Source: Nannocystis bainbridge
GTDB taxonomy: Bacteria > Myxococcota_A > Polyangia > Nannocystales > Nannocystaceae
DNA: 64,000 bases
Direction: 5' to 3'
Assembly (NCBI RefSeq): GCF_028368995.1
Contig: NZ_JAQNDL010000003.1
Span: 2,108,001-2,172,000, forward strand
Both the position numbers and the translations under genes were made by a program. The notes beneath the pieces were generated by a model, which worked only from the letters and a program-made list of their open reading frames with translations, was not told where the DNA came from and did no database searches. Shown here in pieces: positions 53,949 through 62,457 of the stretch; position 1 is the stretch's first letter, and each line of letters starts with the position of its first letter.

Positions 53949-54218
53949 ATGACGCGCGCGGAAATCTACAATCGGATCGTCGGGATCCTCGTCAAGAGCT
54001 TCGAGCTCGACCCGAACGACATCCGCCCCGAATCCCGGCTCTTCGAGGACCTCGACCTCGACAGCATCGACGCCATCGACATGTTCGTCGAGCTCCACGA
54101 GGTCACCGGCCGCCGGATCGACGTCCAGGTCGCGCGGAAGATCCGCACCGTCGAGGACATCGTCAAGCTCGTCGAGTCCGAGCTCGCCAGCGCCAACGTG
54201 CCCAAAAACCAGGAGTGA
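53949..54218 (+). CDS. Acyl carrier protein
   Basis: 89 residues, acidic. The phosphopantetheine site is Ser39 in LFEDLDLDSIDAIDMFVELH. This LDSIDAID form is typical of ACPs dedicated to aryl-polyene and related clusters rather than the housekeeping LDSLD form. It sits between the halogenase-like gene and a second dehydratase, 7 nt before the latter. It probably carries the growing chain for all enzymes of the locus. Confidence 0.92.
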   Translation: MTRAEIYNRIVGILVKSFELDPNDIRPESRLFEDLDLDSIDAIDMFVELHEVTGRRIDVQVARKIRTVEDIVKLVESELASANVPKNQE

Positions 54219-54225
54219 CGGGCCC

Positions 54226-54810
54226 GTGGCCTTCCCGCCGCTCGACGAGATCTTGCCGCATCGGCCGCCGATGCTGCTGCTCGACGCGCTGACGGCGGCC
54301 GAGGCCGAGTCGGCGACCTGCCGCGCCACCGTGCGGGCGGGCGCCCCGTTCGTGGTCGGCGAGCGCGTCTCCTCGCTCATCGCGCTCGAGTACTTCGCCC
54401 AGACCGTCGCCGCCCTGTTCGCCTACAAGGCCCGCAGCGGCGCCGGCGGGCCGTTCCGCGGCCTCCTCCTCGGCGCCCGCGACCTCGAGCTCGCCGCCTC
54501 GCACCTGCGCGTCGGCGACGTCCTCGACGTCCACTGCCGCGAGCAGTGGGCCAGCGGCCCGGTCGCCCAGTTCCACTGCACCTTGAACCGCGGCGGCGAG
54601 CAATTGGCCACCGGCGCCGTCACCGTCCTGCGCGGCGACCCGGCCGAGTTCGCCGCCGGCGGCTCCGACCTGTCCCCCGGGACAGCCGCCTCCGACCTGT
54701 CCTCCGGGACATCCAGCCTATCCTCTACGCCAGCCTCCGACCTGTCCCTCGGGACATCCGCCGGGGAGCCGTCCGTCACTCGCCTCGACCTCGTGGAGCC
54801 CGCGCCATGA
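54226..54810 (+). CDS. ApeP-like hotdog dehydratase with repeat-expanded tail
   Basis: 194 residues from a GTG at 54226. The N-terminal IL-PHRPPMLLLDALTAAEAE is the signature of ApeP/FabZ-like dehydratases of polyene clusters. The core continues through ALEYFAQTVAALFAYKAR. After about residue 140 the family sequence ends, and a Ser/Thr/Gly-rich tail follows made of repeated SDLSPGT, SDLSSGT and SDLSLGT units. The tail is encoded by three perfect 14-mer palindromes. It is an in-frame insertion, probably not needed for catalysis. The stop overlaps the ketosynthase start (ATGA). Confidence 0.83.
   Translation: MAFPPLDEILPHRPPMLLLDALTAAEAESATCRATVRAGAPFVVGERVSSLIALEYFAQTVAALFAYKARSGAGGPFRGLLLGARDLELAASHLRVGDVLDVHCREQWASGPVAQFHCTLNRGGEQLATGAVTVLRGDPAEFAAGGSDLSPGTAASDLSSGTSSLSSTPASDLSLGTSAGEPSVTRLDLVEPAP
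54671..54756. repeat. Three perfect 14-bp palindromes inside the dehydratase gene
   Basis: Exact TGTCC-N4-GGACA units lie at 54671-54684, 54698-54711 and 54743-54756. Their spacings are 27 and 45 bp, both multiples of three, so every copy encodes the same DLSxGT peptide. A decayed copy lies between the second and third. Confidence 0.9.
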
Positions 54811-56039
54811 ATCCCCGTCGCGTCGTCATCACCGGCGTCGGCATCGTCTGCCCGATCGGCCACAACCTCCCCGAGGTCACCGCCTCGCTGCGCAGCGGCC
54901 GGCACGGCATCGTCGCCATGCCCGAGTGGGGCCGCGTCGAGGAGATGCGGACCCGCCTCGGCGGCGTCGTCACCGGCCTCGACCTCGACCGTCGCTGGCA
55001 CCGCAAGAAGACCCGCACCATGGGCCGCGTCGCCCTCCTGGCCGCCTACAGCGCCGAGCAGGCGCTGGCCGACGCCGGGCTCGACGAGGCGACGCTCGGC
55101 TCGGGCGTCACCGGCCTGTCGTACGGCTCCAACTCGGGCTCGTCCGAGGCGCTGGCGGAGTTCTGCACCACCCTGCTCACCACCATGAGCATGAAGGGCC
55201 TGCAGTCGACCAGCTACCTCAAGTTCATGCCGCACACCTGCGCCGCCAACCTGGCCCAGTTCTTCGGCATCCGCGGGCGGGTGATCCCGGTGACCTCGGC
55301 CTGCGCCAGCGGGGCCCAGGCGATCGGCGGCGCCTACGAGGCGATCAAGTACGGCCTGCAGGACGTCATGGTCGCCGGCGGCGCGGACGAGATGCACTAC
55401 ACCACGGCCGTCACCTTCGACCTGATGTTCGCCACCTCGACGAACTACAACGAGCGGCCGGACCTCAGCCCGCGGCCGTTCGACGCCAAGCGCGACGGCC
55501 TGGTCGTCGGCGAGGGCGCCGCCACCGTCGTGCTCGAGTCGTACGAGCGCGCGCGTGACCGCGGCGCCACCATCTACGCCGAGGTCCTCGGGTACGGCAC
55601 CAACTGCGACGGCCTGCACATCACCGCCCCGTCCGAGCAGGGCATGCGCCAGGCGATGGCCCGCTCGCTGCGCGACGCCGGCCTCGGCCCCGACCGCATC
55701 GACTACGTCAACGCCCACGGCACCGCCACCGACATCGGCGACGTGGCCGAGAGCAACGCCACCCGCGAAGTGTTCGGCCGCCCGGTCGCCCTGTCCTCGA
55801 CCAAGAGCTACACCGGCCACACCATGGGCGCTTGCGGCCCGATCGAGGCCGCCTTCTCGGTCGCCATGCTGCGCGAGGGCTTCCTCGCCCCCACGCGCAA
55901 CCTCGTCGAAGTCGACCCGCGCTGCGCCGACCTCGACTACGTGCGTGAGGTCCGTGACGTCCGCCCCGCGATCGTCATGAGCAACAACTTCGCCTTCGGC
56001 GGCGTCAACACGAGCCTCATCCTCGGCCGGGTCGACTGA
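54807..56039 (+). CDS. Beta-ketoacyl-ACP synthase (FabF/ApeO-like)
   Basis: 410 residues. The Cys-His-His triad is visible: Cys166 in VTSACASGAQAIGG, His in YVNAHGTATDIGD, and His in TKSYTGHTMGACGPIEAA. The C-terminal FAFGGVNTSLILGR glycine loop is intact. It would perform decarboxylative Claisen condensation on chains held by the adjacent ACP. The start overlaps the dehydratase stop, and the next gene follows after 72 nt. Confidence 0.93.
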   Translation: MNPRRVVITGVGIVCPIGHNLPEVTASLRSGRHGIVAMPEWGRVEEMRTRLGGVVTGLDLDRRWHRKKTRTMGRVALLAAYSAEQALADAGLDEATLGSGVTGLSYGSNSGSSEALAEFCTTLLTTMSMKGLQSTSYLKFMPHTCAANLAQFFGIRGRVIPVTSACASGAQAIGGAYEAIKYGLQDVMVAGGADEMHYTTAVTFDLMFATSTNYNERPDLSPRPFDAKRDGLVVGEGAATVVLESYERARDRGATIYAEVLGYGTNCDGLHITAPSEQGMRQAMARSLRDAGLGPDRIDYVNAHGTATDIGDVAESNATREVFGRPVALSSTKSYTGHTMGACGPIEAAFSVAMLREGFLAPTRNLVEVDPRCADLDYVREVRDVRPAIVMSNNFAFGGVNTSLILGRVD

Positions 56040-56111
56040 ACCGGCCGCGGCGCCAGCCCGAGGCGCGCCCTCGCCCCTCGGGCCTATCCCCCGGCATCAG
56101 GCAGTCCCCGC

Positions 56112-56975
56112 GTGCCCAAGTTCCTGCGCATCCCCGTGTCCGGCCTCGCGTTCGTCGGCTTCTTCACGTTCGGCTGCATCGCCGGCTGGATCGGGCTGCC
56201 GCTCCTCGCCCTGTGGCCGGGCAGCCCGGAGGTGAAGCGACGGCGGATCGAGCGGATCATCTGCGCGATCTACCGCCGCTTCCTCAGCATCCTGAACATG
56301 GTCCGGCTGATCGACTACGTCCGCCCGGAGCTCCCGCCCGACTTCCCGCGCGGCGGCGGCTACGTCGTCATCGCCAACCACCCGTCGCTGATCGACACCC
56401 TGATCCTCATGGGCCTCGCGCCCGGCCTGTCCTCCGTCGTCAAGCCGGGCTGGTACAGCTCGTGGATGCTGCGCCTGCTGATGCGCTACGCCGGCCACAT
56501 CCCCGGGACCGACCGCACCGCCGCGCTGACGGATGGCTCTTCAGACATGTCGCAAGAGGCAGCCGACAGCGACATGCCGGCCGTGGTCGACCGCATGGTC
56601 GCGCACCTGCAGGCCGGCCACGCGCTGGTGATCTTCCCCGAGGCTTCGCGCTCGTGGGAGCGCAAGATGCGACGCTTCCGCCGCGGCGCCGTCGAGGCGG
56701 CCGTGCGCGCCGGCGTGCCGATCGTCCCCGCCTTCATCTCGGTCAACCCGCCGATGTTGATGAAGCACCAGCCGTGGCACGAGGTCCCCGACCGCCGCGG
56801 CGTGTTCCGGGTCGAGTTCTTCCCGGTCGTCGAGACCGCCGGCCGCGACCTCGACCCGCGCCAGCTCAACCGCGAGCTGCGGGCCCTCTACGACGGCCGC
56901 TTCGCCCAGATGCTGCGCGAGCGCGACGCCTCGGCCCTCACCGCCGCCCCGATCGCCCAGCTGCCGCAGACCTGA
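56112..56975 (+). CDS. 1-acylglycerol-3-phosphate-type acyltransferase
   Basis: 287 residues from a GTG. An N-terminal membrane segment (LAFVGFFTFGCIAGWIGLPL) is followed by the PlsC motifs NHPSLIDTLI (HX4D) and FPEASRSWERKMRRFRRGAV. In aryl-polyene and flexirubin clusters similar enzymes transfer the finished chain to a lipid anchor. A short insertion (DGSSDMSQEAADSD) between motifs has a weak resemblance to the dispersed repeat. It is the last gene of the locus. Confidence 0.9.
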   Translation: MPKFLRIPVSGLAFVGFFTFGCIAGWIGLPLLALWPGSPEVKRRRIERIICAIYRRFLSILNMVRLIDYVRPELPPDFPRGGGYVVIANHPSLIDTLILMGLAPGLSSVVKPGWYSSWMLRLLMRYAGHIPGTDRTAALTDGSSDMSQEAADSDMPAVVDRMVAHLQAGHALVIFPEASRSWERKMRRFRRGAVEAAVRAGVPIVPAFISVNPPMLMKHQPWHEVPDRRGVFRVEFFPVVETAGRDLDPRQLNRELRALYDGRFAQMLRERDASALTAAPIAQLPQT

Positions 56976-57294
56976 GCCTCCGCTCGACGATTCGTCCCGC
57001 CTCCGCGCCGCAGCCGTGGAAGTCGCCTGCGAAGACTCGCCCGCCTGTCCTCTGCGGGCTCGCCGACGTCCCGGATTCGCTGCATTGATTCTGCCGACCG
57101 CCGCACGGGCCGTCGTGTTTGGCGATCGACGCCGAACCGACACCCCGCGGGCCCTTCCCATCGACGGCCAAGCGACCGCGGCTCCCATCGACGGGCCCTC
57201 TCTTCCTGCGCGGAGCGCACGGCCGACCGGCCTGCGCTCTTGCGCATCATCGCCCCGCGCGTGAACCCGGCGTATCGCCTGCTACGCTGGGCGC
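56976..57294. other. Gap without a recognised gene
   Basis: About 320 nt between the acyltransferase gene and the Cys-rich protein gene. Open frames in it have no ribosome site and read as low-complexity Arg/Pro/Ala. No convincing promoter or terminator hairpin was identified. Confidence 0.5.
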
Positions 57295-58020
57295 GTGGTC
57301 CCTCGCCTCTCTCTGGTGGCAGCGTTCGTCCTCGGCCTCTTCGTCGGTCTCACCCCATTGGGCGAGCCGCGCGCCGGCGCCTGCCAGAAGCCCGGCGATT
57401 GCCCGACCGGTTTCACCTGCGCCCGCGGCTCCTGCGTCGCCGATCAGCTGCGTTGCGTGTTCGCCTGCGAGGGCCGCGACGTCCAGGGCGAGTGCGTCAC
57501 CTACGGCCAGGATTTCTGCGCCGCCGACGCCGTATGCGCCAAGGACTGCGCCGTGCGCAGCACCTACGGCGACTGCCACACCTGGGGCGCGGACGCCTGC
57601 GGCGAGTCCTTCGCCTGCTCCGTGCGGTGCAAGGAGCGCAGCACCGACGGCACCTGCCTCGCCTACGACCGTGACGCCTGCGGCACCCGCTACAAGTGCG
57701 CCAAGCACTGCGCTCAGCGGGCCCAGAACGGCACCTGCATGGCCTACGGCCCCGACGCTTGCGGCCCCAGCATGGCCTGCACCCCGCGCTGCCTCACCCG
57801 ATCGATCCACGGCGACTGCACCATGTGGGGCCAGGACGTCTGCGGCCCCTCCGCCACCTGCGCCCGCCGCTGCATCTCCCGCGACGGCGGCGGCACCTGC
57901 CTCGGCTGGGGCGGCGACGTGTGCGGCGAGGGAGCCGTCTGCGTCAAGCACTGCAACAGCCGCGGCAGCTTCGGCGCCTGCTTCGCCTTCGGCCCCGACG
58001 AGTGCGAAGCCGGCAACTGA
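57295..58020 (+). CDS. Secreted Cys-rich protein of seven 27-residue repeats
   Basis: 241 residues from a GTG; no ribosome site is obvious, but the signal peptide (VPRLSLVAAFVLGLFVGLTP) starts properly there. After CQKPGDCPTGFTCARGSC there are seven tandem units with spacing C-X3-C-X8-C-X7-C-X5, for example CAKHCAQRAQNGTC and MAYGPDACGPSMA. The spacing is exact in every copy except the truncated last. Gly, Asp and an aromatic before Gly are also conserved. The even number of cysteines suggests disulfides outside the cytoplasm. I do not recognise the family. It is convergent with the kinase gene. Confidence 0.85.
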   Translation: MVPRLSLVAAFVLGLFVGLTPLGEPRAGACQKPGDCPTGFTCARGSCVADQLRCVFACEGRDVQGECVTYGQDFCAADAVCAKDCAVRSTYGDCHTWGADACGESFACSVRCKERSTDGTCLAYDRDACGTRYKCAKHCAQRAQNGTCMAYGPDACGPSMACTPRCLTRSIHGDCTMWGQDVCGPSATCARRCISRDGGGTCLGWGGDVCGEGAVCVKHCNSRGSFGACFAFGPDECEAGN

Positions 58021-58106
58021 CCCCCTTTCGCCGCTGGCGTGCTCCACCGAGCCATCACTTCGTATTCAAACCCCGCGAGTGCGAAGCCAGATCCTCCACT
58101 CACATC

Positions 58107-58126
58107 ACATGTCTCATAGGACATGT
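58107..58126. repeat. Inverted repeat ACATGTC/GACATGT
   Basis: Perfect 7-bp arms with a 6-nt spacer lie 86 nt after the Cys-rich gene. The site contains a one-mismatch copy of the 14-mer unit (58110-58123). It may act as a hairpin at the transcript end. Confidence 0.6.
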
Positions 58127-58196
58127 TGGTACCTCGACCCGCGTCCATTTCGAAGCGCGCAGCTCACCCACCATCCATCGCCCGTTCACACCGTTC

Positions 58197-58420
58197 GGCG
58201 AACCTGCGCAGCAAGAGCGCCCGTCCGTAAGCGCCGACGAATGTAGCCCCGCTCCCCCATACGGCGAACCTGCGCAGCAAGAGCGCCCGTCCGTAAACGC
58301 CGACGCACGTAGCCCTAGGGCCCCCGTGCAGCCCGCTCCCTCCGCGCGGCGAACCTGCTCAGCTCGAGCACCGCTCCATAATCGCCGAAGAACGCAGCCC
58401 CAAGACCCCCGCGCAGCCCG
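58197..58420. repeat. Imperfect tandem repeat of about 66-85 bp, three copies
   Basis: Copies start at 58197, 58263 and 58348 with GGCGAACCTGCGCAGCAAGA and continue through CGCCCGTCCGTAA and GCCGACG. The third copy is more diverged and is preceded by about 20 nt of extra sequence. It lies in a 734-nt gap (58021-58754) with no credible gene. Confidence 0.7.
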
Positions 58421-58580
58421 CTCCCCGCGCGCAGGAGGACGCGCCGAAAGCACGCCAGATGGCGGTTGTTCGGCGGCCAGCCCTGGCCGTCGAACAGCCG
58501 CCCCCCGGTCGGTTGCCTTCAACGATGACTGCATCGGAGCCGAGCGCGGCGCGTCGGCCTCTCACGGCTGCAGCCGTGCC

Positions 58581-58684
58581 GGGGGTCCGGGGAAGGGTCG
58601 ACCGACAATACGAGGCAGGATGAGCGCGAGGAACGAGCGTTCATCCCGACGCTGAACTGTCGGTCGACCCTTCCCCGGACCCCC
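58581..58684. repeat. Perfect 27-bp inverted repeat with 50-bp centre
   Basis: The left arm is 58581-58607 and the right arm 58658-58684, with all 27 positions complementary. The left arm begins GGGGGTCCGGGGAAGGGTCG. The centre contains a second, smaller pairing GGATGA/TCATCC (58618-58623, 58641-58646). The element is about 104 bp long, lies between convergent genes and has no T tract. It could be a MITE-like element, a strong bidirectional terminator or a structured RNA. No target-site duplication is evident. Confidence 0.9.
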
Positions 58685-58737
58685 TGCGAGACGCAGTCGG
58701 CAATTCGCGAAGCCCCCGCCCCCACTCCCCAAGGACA

Positions 58738-58751
58738 TGTCCCCAAGGACA
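58738..58751. repeat. Perfect 14-bp unit at the end of the kinase gene
   Basis: An exact TGTCC-N4-GGACA lies 4 nt after the kinase stop on the minus strand. CCCCAAGGACA is directly repeated at 58727 and 58741. Confidence 0.8.
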
Positions 58752-58754
58752 GAT

Positions 58755-61358
58755 TCAAACGCTCCACATCGACTGCACCCGCGCCCGCACCTTCCGCCGC
58801 GCCTCCCCGAACCCCGGCAAGCTCGCCAGCGGCTTCAGCGAAGGGCAGCGCTCCACCCACTCCACATCGATCAGCACCGAATCCGCCGCCTTCTGGAAGT
58901 ACACCAGCGCGTCCTCGTAGAACCCCCGCGCGCAGTACACCTCCACCACCAGCTGGCAGATCAGCGTGTGCAGCCGCGGGCTCACCCCGTCGGCCACGAT
59001 GCTGAGCACGTACGCGTCGAGCTCTTCCTTCGTCGACTCGCCCAGCAGCCCGCGCGCGTAGCCGACCGAGAACTTCGCGAAGCCCACCATCACCTCGTCG
59101 CGGATCGAATCGATCACATCGCGGACTCGATCCATGTCCCCGTACCAGCCTGCCACGCGCAGCCGGATCTGCGTCGTCGGGTTGCGGTAGCGCGCGTCGG
59201 CCTCGATGCTGCGGAGGATCTCCTCGTACTCACCCAGCTCCCCGCGCAGCGCGTGCACCCGCGCCACGTCGAACAGCCCCACGAACAGCCGCGGCTCGAG
59301 GTCCACTGCCAGGCGGGCGCGGGACACTCCTTCGCGCGTGTTCCCGGCCTCGCACTGCAGCTGCGCCAGATACTGGTGCGCGTGCGCGTACGTCGGTGCG
59401 ATCTCCAGCGCCTTCACCAGCGCCTGCACCGCGTCGCGCCACTCCCCGGTTTGCACCGCCAGCATCGCCTTCGCCAGGTGCGTCTCGGCCAGATCGGCCG
59501 CGTCCGCCAGCGCCCTGGCCAGCGCCCTGCGGGCCTCCGCCGCCCAATCGCGGTCCGCCGGCGCCTCCGAGAACGCCGGCAGGAACCACGCTCGCATGCA
59601 CGCCACCGCGTAGCTCGCCAGCGCCGGGCGGAACTCCGGCGCCAGCTGCATGCACCCCTCGAGCAGCTCGATCGCCCCGTCTTCGCCGAGGATGTGCAGG
59701 CTCGTGATCTTCCGCCGCGCCCGCAGGTACAGCGCCACCGCCTCGGCTGGCGCGTCGCCGCGGGCTGCCACCGTATTGAGCTCGACGCGGAGCGCCTCCG
59801 CGATCCGCTTGCTCATTCGGTCCTGCATCTCGAACACGTCTTCGATGCGGCTCTCGAACCGGTCGCTCCACAGCTGCGTCCCCGTCGCCACCTCCACCAG
59901 GCGCGCCAGCACCCGGATCTGCGACGGTGAGCACTGCACCGTCGCGTCGACCACCGCGTCGACCCCGAGGTTCGTGCCGATCGCCCGCGGATCGCGGTTG
60001 TCGCGGTACTGCGCCGTCGCCCCGCTGCCGAGCACCCGCAGCCCGCGGGTCCGCGACAGCACGTCGATGAGCTCATCGCTCAGCGCGTCGCCCAGGTAGC
60101 TCTGGTCGGGCGGACCTTGGTATCGGAACGGCAGCACCGCCAGCGCGCGATCGGCCGACGGCACCGGCGCCAGCGAGCGCATCGCCGCCGTCGGCATCAT
60201 CGACGAGCGACCGATCCCCGTCGCGCCGGCCACCGACCCACCCGCCGTCGCGTTGAGGCGCCCGCTCGCCAGCGTCGAAGGGGCCGCGGCCGTGATCGCG
60301 CTCGGCGTCAGCGCTCCGCCGGTCGACACGATCGTCGTCGCCTCGCGGTGGACCGCCGCGGCCATCGCCGCCAGCAGCGGCGCCCCGGCTTGCGGCGCCG
60401 CCGACTCGCCCACGCTGATCAGCCACGCCCGTAGCCGCTCGGCCACCTGGACCGCCCCGGCTGGCCGCTCATCTGGCTCCTGGGCCATGCACTGAAGCAC
60501 CAGTTCGCCGAGCAGCGGCGGCACGTCCTCGCGGATCGTCCGCGGGTCGGGCGGCGGCTGGGTCAGCCGGGCCAGCGCGACCGTCAGCGGCGACACCGGC
60601 CCCGACGCCCGCGCCTCGCCGGCGAACGGCAGCGTCCCCGTCAGCATCTCGAACAGCATCAGGCCGACCGCGTAGACATCGGTGCGGGTGTCGACCGGCT
60701 TGCCCGAGACCTGCTCGGGCGACATGTAGAGCGGCGTCCCGACCAGCCCCTGCGTGCGCCCGCCCTCGTCGGTCAGCGCGCGGGCGATGCCGAAGTCGGT
60801 GAGCACCACCCGGCCGGTGTTCTCGATCAGGATGTTGGCCGGCTTCAGGTCGCGGTGGACCACCCCCGCCGCGTGGGCCGCCGCCAGCCCCTCGCACACC
60901 GCCAGCATCACCCGCGCGGTCCGGGCCGGCTCGAGCGCCAGGCGCCGCCGCTCGCCGTCCTCGCGCACGCGCAGCACGTCCTGCAGCGTCGTGCCCTCGA
61001 TGAACTCCATGGTGATGAAGTGCGTCCCGCCGGCCTCGCCCATGTCATGGGTGCGGGCGACGTTGGGGTGGGTGATCCGGCGCGCCAACCTGACCTCGCG
61101 GCGGAACCACTCGAGCTGGTCCGGGGCGCGCGTGATCTCGATGTCGAGCACCTTGAGCGCGACCACGTCACCGACCATGGCATCCACGGCGCGGTACACC
61201 ACCCCCATCCCACCGCGACCGACCAGCCGCTCGACCCGGTAGCGACCGGCGTACAGCTCGCCCGAGGCGGCGAGCGGCCCCGTCGAGGTCGCCATCGGCG
61301 TCGCGGTCATGCCCTCGCCGAGCAGGGTCTTGTCGAGCGGATCGAACTGCTTGACCAC
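58755..61358 (-). CDS. Ser/Thr protein kinase with TolB-like and TPR regions
   Basis: 867 residues from a GTG at 61358; ATG at 61310 or a start further upstream is possible. The Hanks-type kinase domain spans about residues 40-310. It has GRGGMGVVYRAVD, VALKVLD, the catalytic HRDLKPANIL, the DFGIA loop and GTPLYMSPEQVSG. A low-complexity linker follows, then a TolB/FlgO-like nucleoside-cyclase-associated domain (YLGDALSDELIDVLSRTRGL; GTQLWSDRFESRIEDVFEMQ). TPR-type helices fill the rest. No membrane helix is seen. Such kinases are abundant in myxobacteria. It is divergent from the phosphatase gene. Confidence 0.92.
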   Translation of the reverse strand: MVKQFDPLDKTLLGEGMTATPMATSTGPLAASGELYAGRYRVERLVGRGGMGVVYRAVDAMVGDVVALKVLDIEITRAPDQLEWFRREVRLARRITHPNVARTHDMGEAGGTHFITMEFIEGTTLQDVLRVREDGERRRLALEPARTARVMLAVCEGLAAAHAAGVVHRDLKPANILIENTGRVVLTDFGIARALTDEGGRTQGLVGTPLYMSPEQVSGKPVDTRTDVYAVGLMLFEMLTGTLPFAGEARASGPVSPLTVALARLTQPPPDPRTIREDVPPLLGELVLQCMAQEPDERPAGAVQVAERLRAWLISVGESAAPQAGAPLLAAMAAAVHREATTIVSTGGALTPSAITAAAPSTLASGRLNATAGGSVAGATGIGRSSMMPTAAMRSLAPVPSADRALAVLPFRYQGPPDQSYLGDALSDELIDVLSRTRGLRVLGSGATAQYRDNRDPRAIGTNLGVDAVVDATVQCSPSQIRVLARLVEVATGTQLWSDRFESRIEDVFEMQDRMSKRIAEALRVELNTVAARGDAPAEAVALYLRARRKITSLHILGEDGAIELLEGCMQLAPEFRPALASYAVACMRAWFLPAFSEAPADRDWAAEARRALARALADAADLAETHLAKAMLAVQTGEWRDAVQALVKALEIAPTYAHAHQYLAQLQCEAGNTREGVSRARLAVDLEPRLFVGLFDVARVHALRGELGEYEEILRSIEADARYRNPTTQIRLRVAGWYGDMDRVRDVIDSIRDEVMVGFAKFSVGYARGLLGESTKEELDAYVLSIVADGVSPRLHTLICQLVVEVYCARGFYEDALVYFQKAADSVLIDVEWVERCPSLKPLASLPGFGEARRKVRARVQSMWSV

Positions 61359-61620
61359 CGGCGCGAGCGTAACAGACCGGGTTGCGCCTGGCAGCGCGAT
61401 GGGCCTCGCACCCGAGCGCGCGGCCGCTCCGTGGCCACGCGCCCCGTCGCGCACCACGCGCAAACCCCACCACTGCGGTCCAGGGTCCCTTCCGTCCGCG
61501 CACCCCACGCCGCCACACCGACCGCTCGCTATGACGGCGACGCGCGCGCTCCCGTCCGCGGTCCCGCGCCGCCATCGGCCGCTGCGTCGGCAATCGCGAC
61601 CGGCGTGCTACGTACGCCGC

Positions 61621-62457
61621 ATGCACGATCCGGAGCTCGCGCTCGCCACCGCCGCCGCCCACGCCGCCGGGGCGGTGCTCCTCCGCCACTTCGAGGGCGT
61701 GTTCGAGGTCGAGACCAAATCCTCCCCGATCGACCTCGTCACCACCGCCGACCGCGCCGCCGAGGCGGTCGTGATCGAGGCCCTGCGCAGCGTTCATCCT
61801 GACCATTCGTTCCTGGCCGAAGAGTCCGGTCTCTCGGGACATGACCCGAAGTACACGATCTTGCCCGGCCCCGACGAGCTGCGGTGGGTCATCGACCCGC
61901 TCGACGGCACCACCAACTTCGCCCACGGCTTCCCTCACTTCTGCGTCTCGATCGCCCTGTGCGACGCTCACGGCCCGCGGCTCGGCGTGATCCACGACCC
62001 GATCCGCGGCGAGACCTTCGCCGCCGTGCGCGGCCAGGGCGCCCGGCTCGACCGCAATCCGCGCCCCGGTCGGGACCTCGCGGTGACCCACGCCGGTCGC
62101 CTGCAGCAGGCGCTGATCGCCACCGGCTTCTCGTACCAGCGGGCCACCACCCGCGACGACAACCTGGCCGAGTTCTGCCGCGTGGTCCCGCAGGTGTGTT
62201 GCGTGCGACGGGCCGGCAGCGCCGCGCTCGACCTCGCCTACGTCGCCGCCGGCCGGCTCGACGGCTACTGGGAGTACCACCTGCAGCCGTGGGACGTCGC
62301 CGCCGGCGCGCTGCTGGTGCAGGAGGCGGGCGGACAGATCCGGCGTTTGAGCGGCGCCCCGTGGCAGCTCGGCTGCGCCGACGTCGTCGCCGCCGGCCCG
62401 ACCCTGATGCCGATCTTGCTCGACGAGCTGCGCGCGGCCAAGATCGAGGCGCCATGA
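61621..62457 (+). CDS. Inositol monophosphatase-family phosphatase
   Basis: 278 residues from the ATG at 61621. The magnesium-binding motifs are AEESG, WVIDPLDGTTNFAHGFPHFC and, near the end, WDVAAGALLVQEAGG. Substrates of this family include inositol phosphate and 3'-phosphoadenosine phosphate; which applies here cannot be told. It shares an ATGA overlap with the HNH gene. A two-mismatch 14-mer lies at 61828-61841. The longer open frame upstream is divergent promoter sequence. Confidence 0.93.
   Translation: MHDPELALATAAAHAAGAVLLRHFEGVFEVETKSSPIDLVTTADRAAEAVVIEALRSVHPDHSFLAEESGLSGHDPKYTILPGPDELRWVIDPLDGTTNFAHGFPHFCVSIALCDAHGPRLGVIHDPIRGETFAAVRGQGARLDRNPRPGRDLAVTHAGRLQQALIATGFSYQRATTRDDNLAEFCRVVPQVCCVRRAGSAALDLAYVAAGRLDGYWEYHLQPWDVAAGALLVQEAGGQIRRLSGAPWQLGCADVVAAGPTLMPILLDELRAAKIEAP

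Noticed and set aside
56548..56561. Acyltransferase insertion as a further 14-mer copy
   Set aside because: Three mismatches to the consensus; similarity is too weak to claim.
58581..58684. Inverted repeat as IS terminal repeats
   Set aside because: Only 50 bp lie between the arms, with no transposase nearby and no target-site duplication; at most a MITE-like remnant.
58021..58754. Several open frames of 60-320 codons in the repeat-rich gap
   Set aside because: They follow tandem repeat units, lack ribosome sites and read as Pro/Arg/Ser noise.
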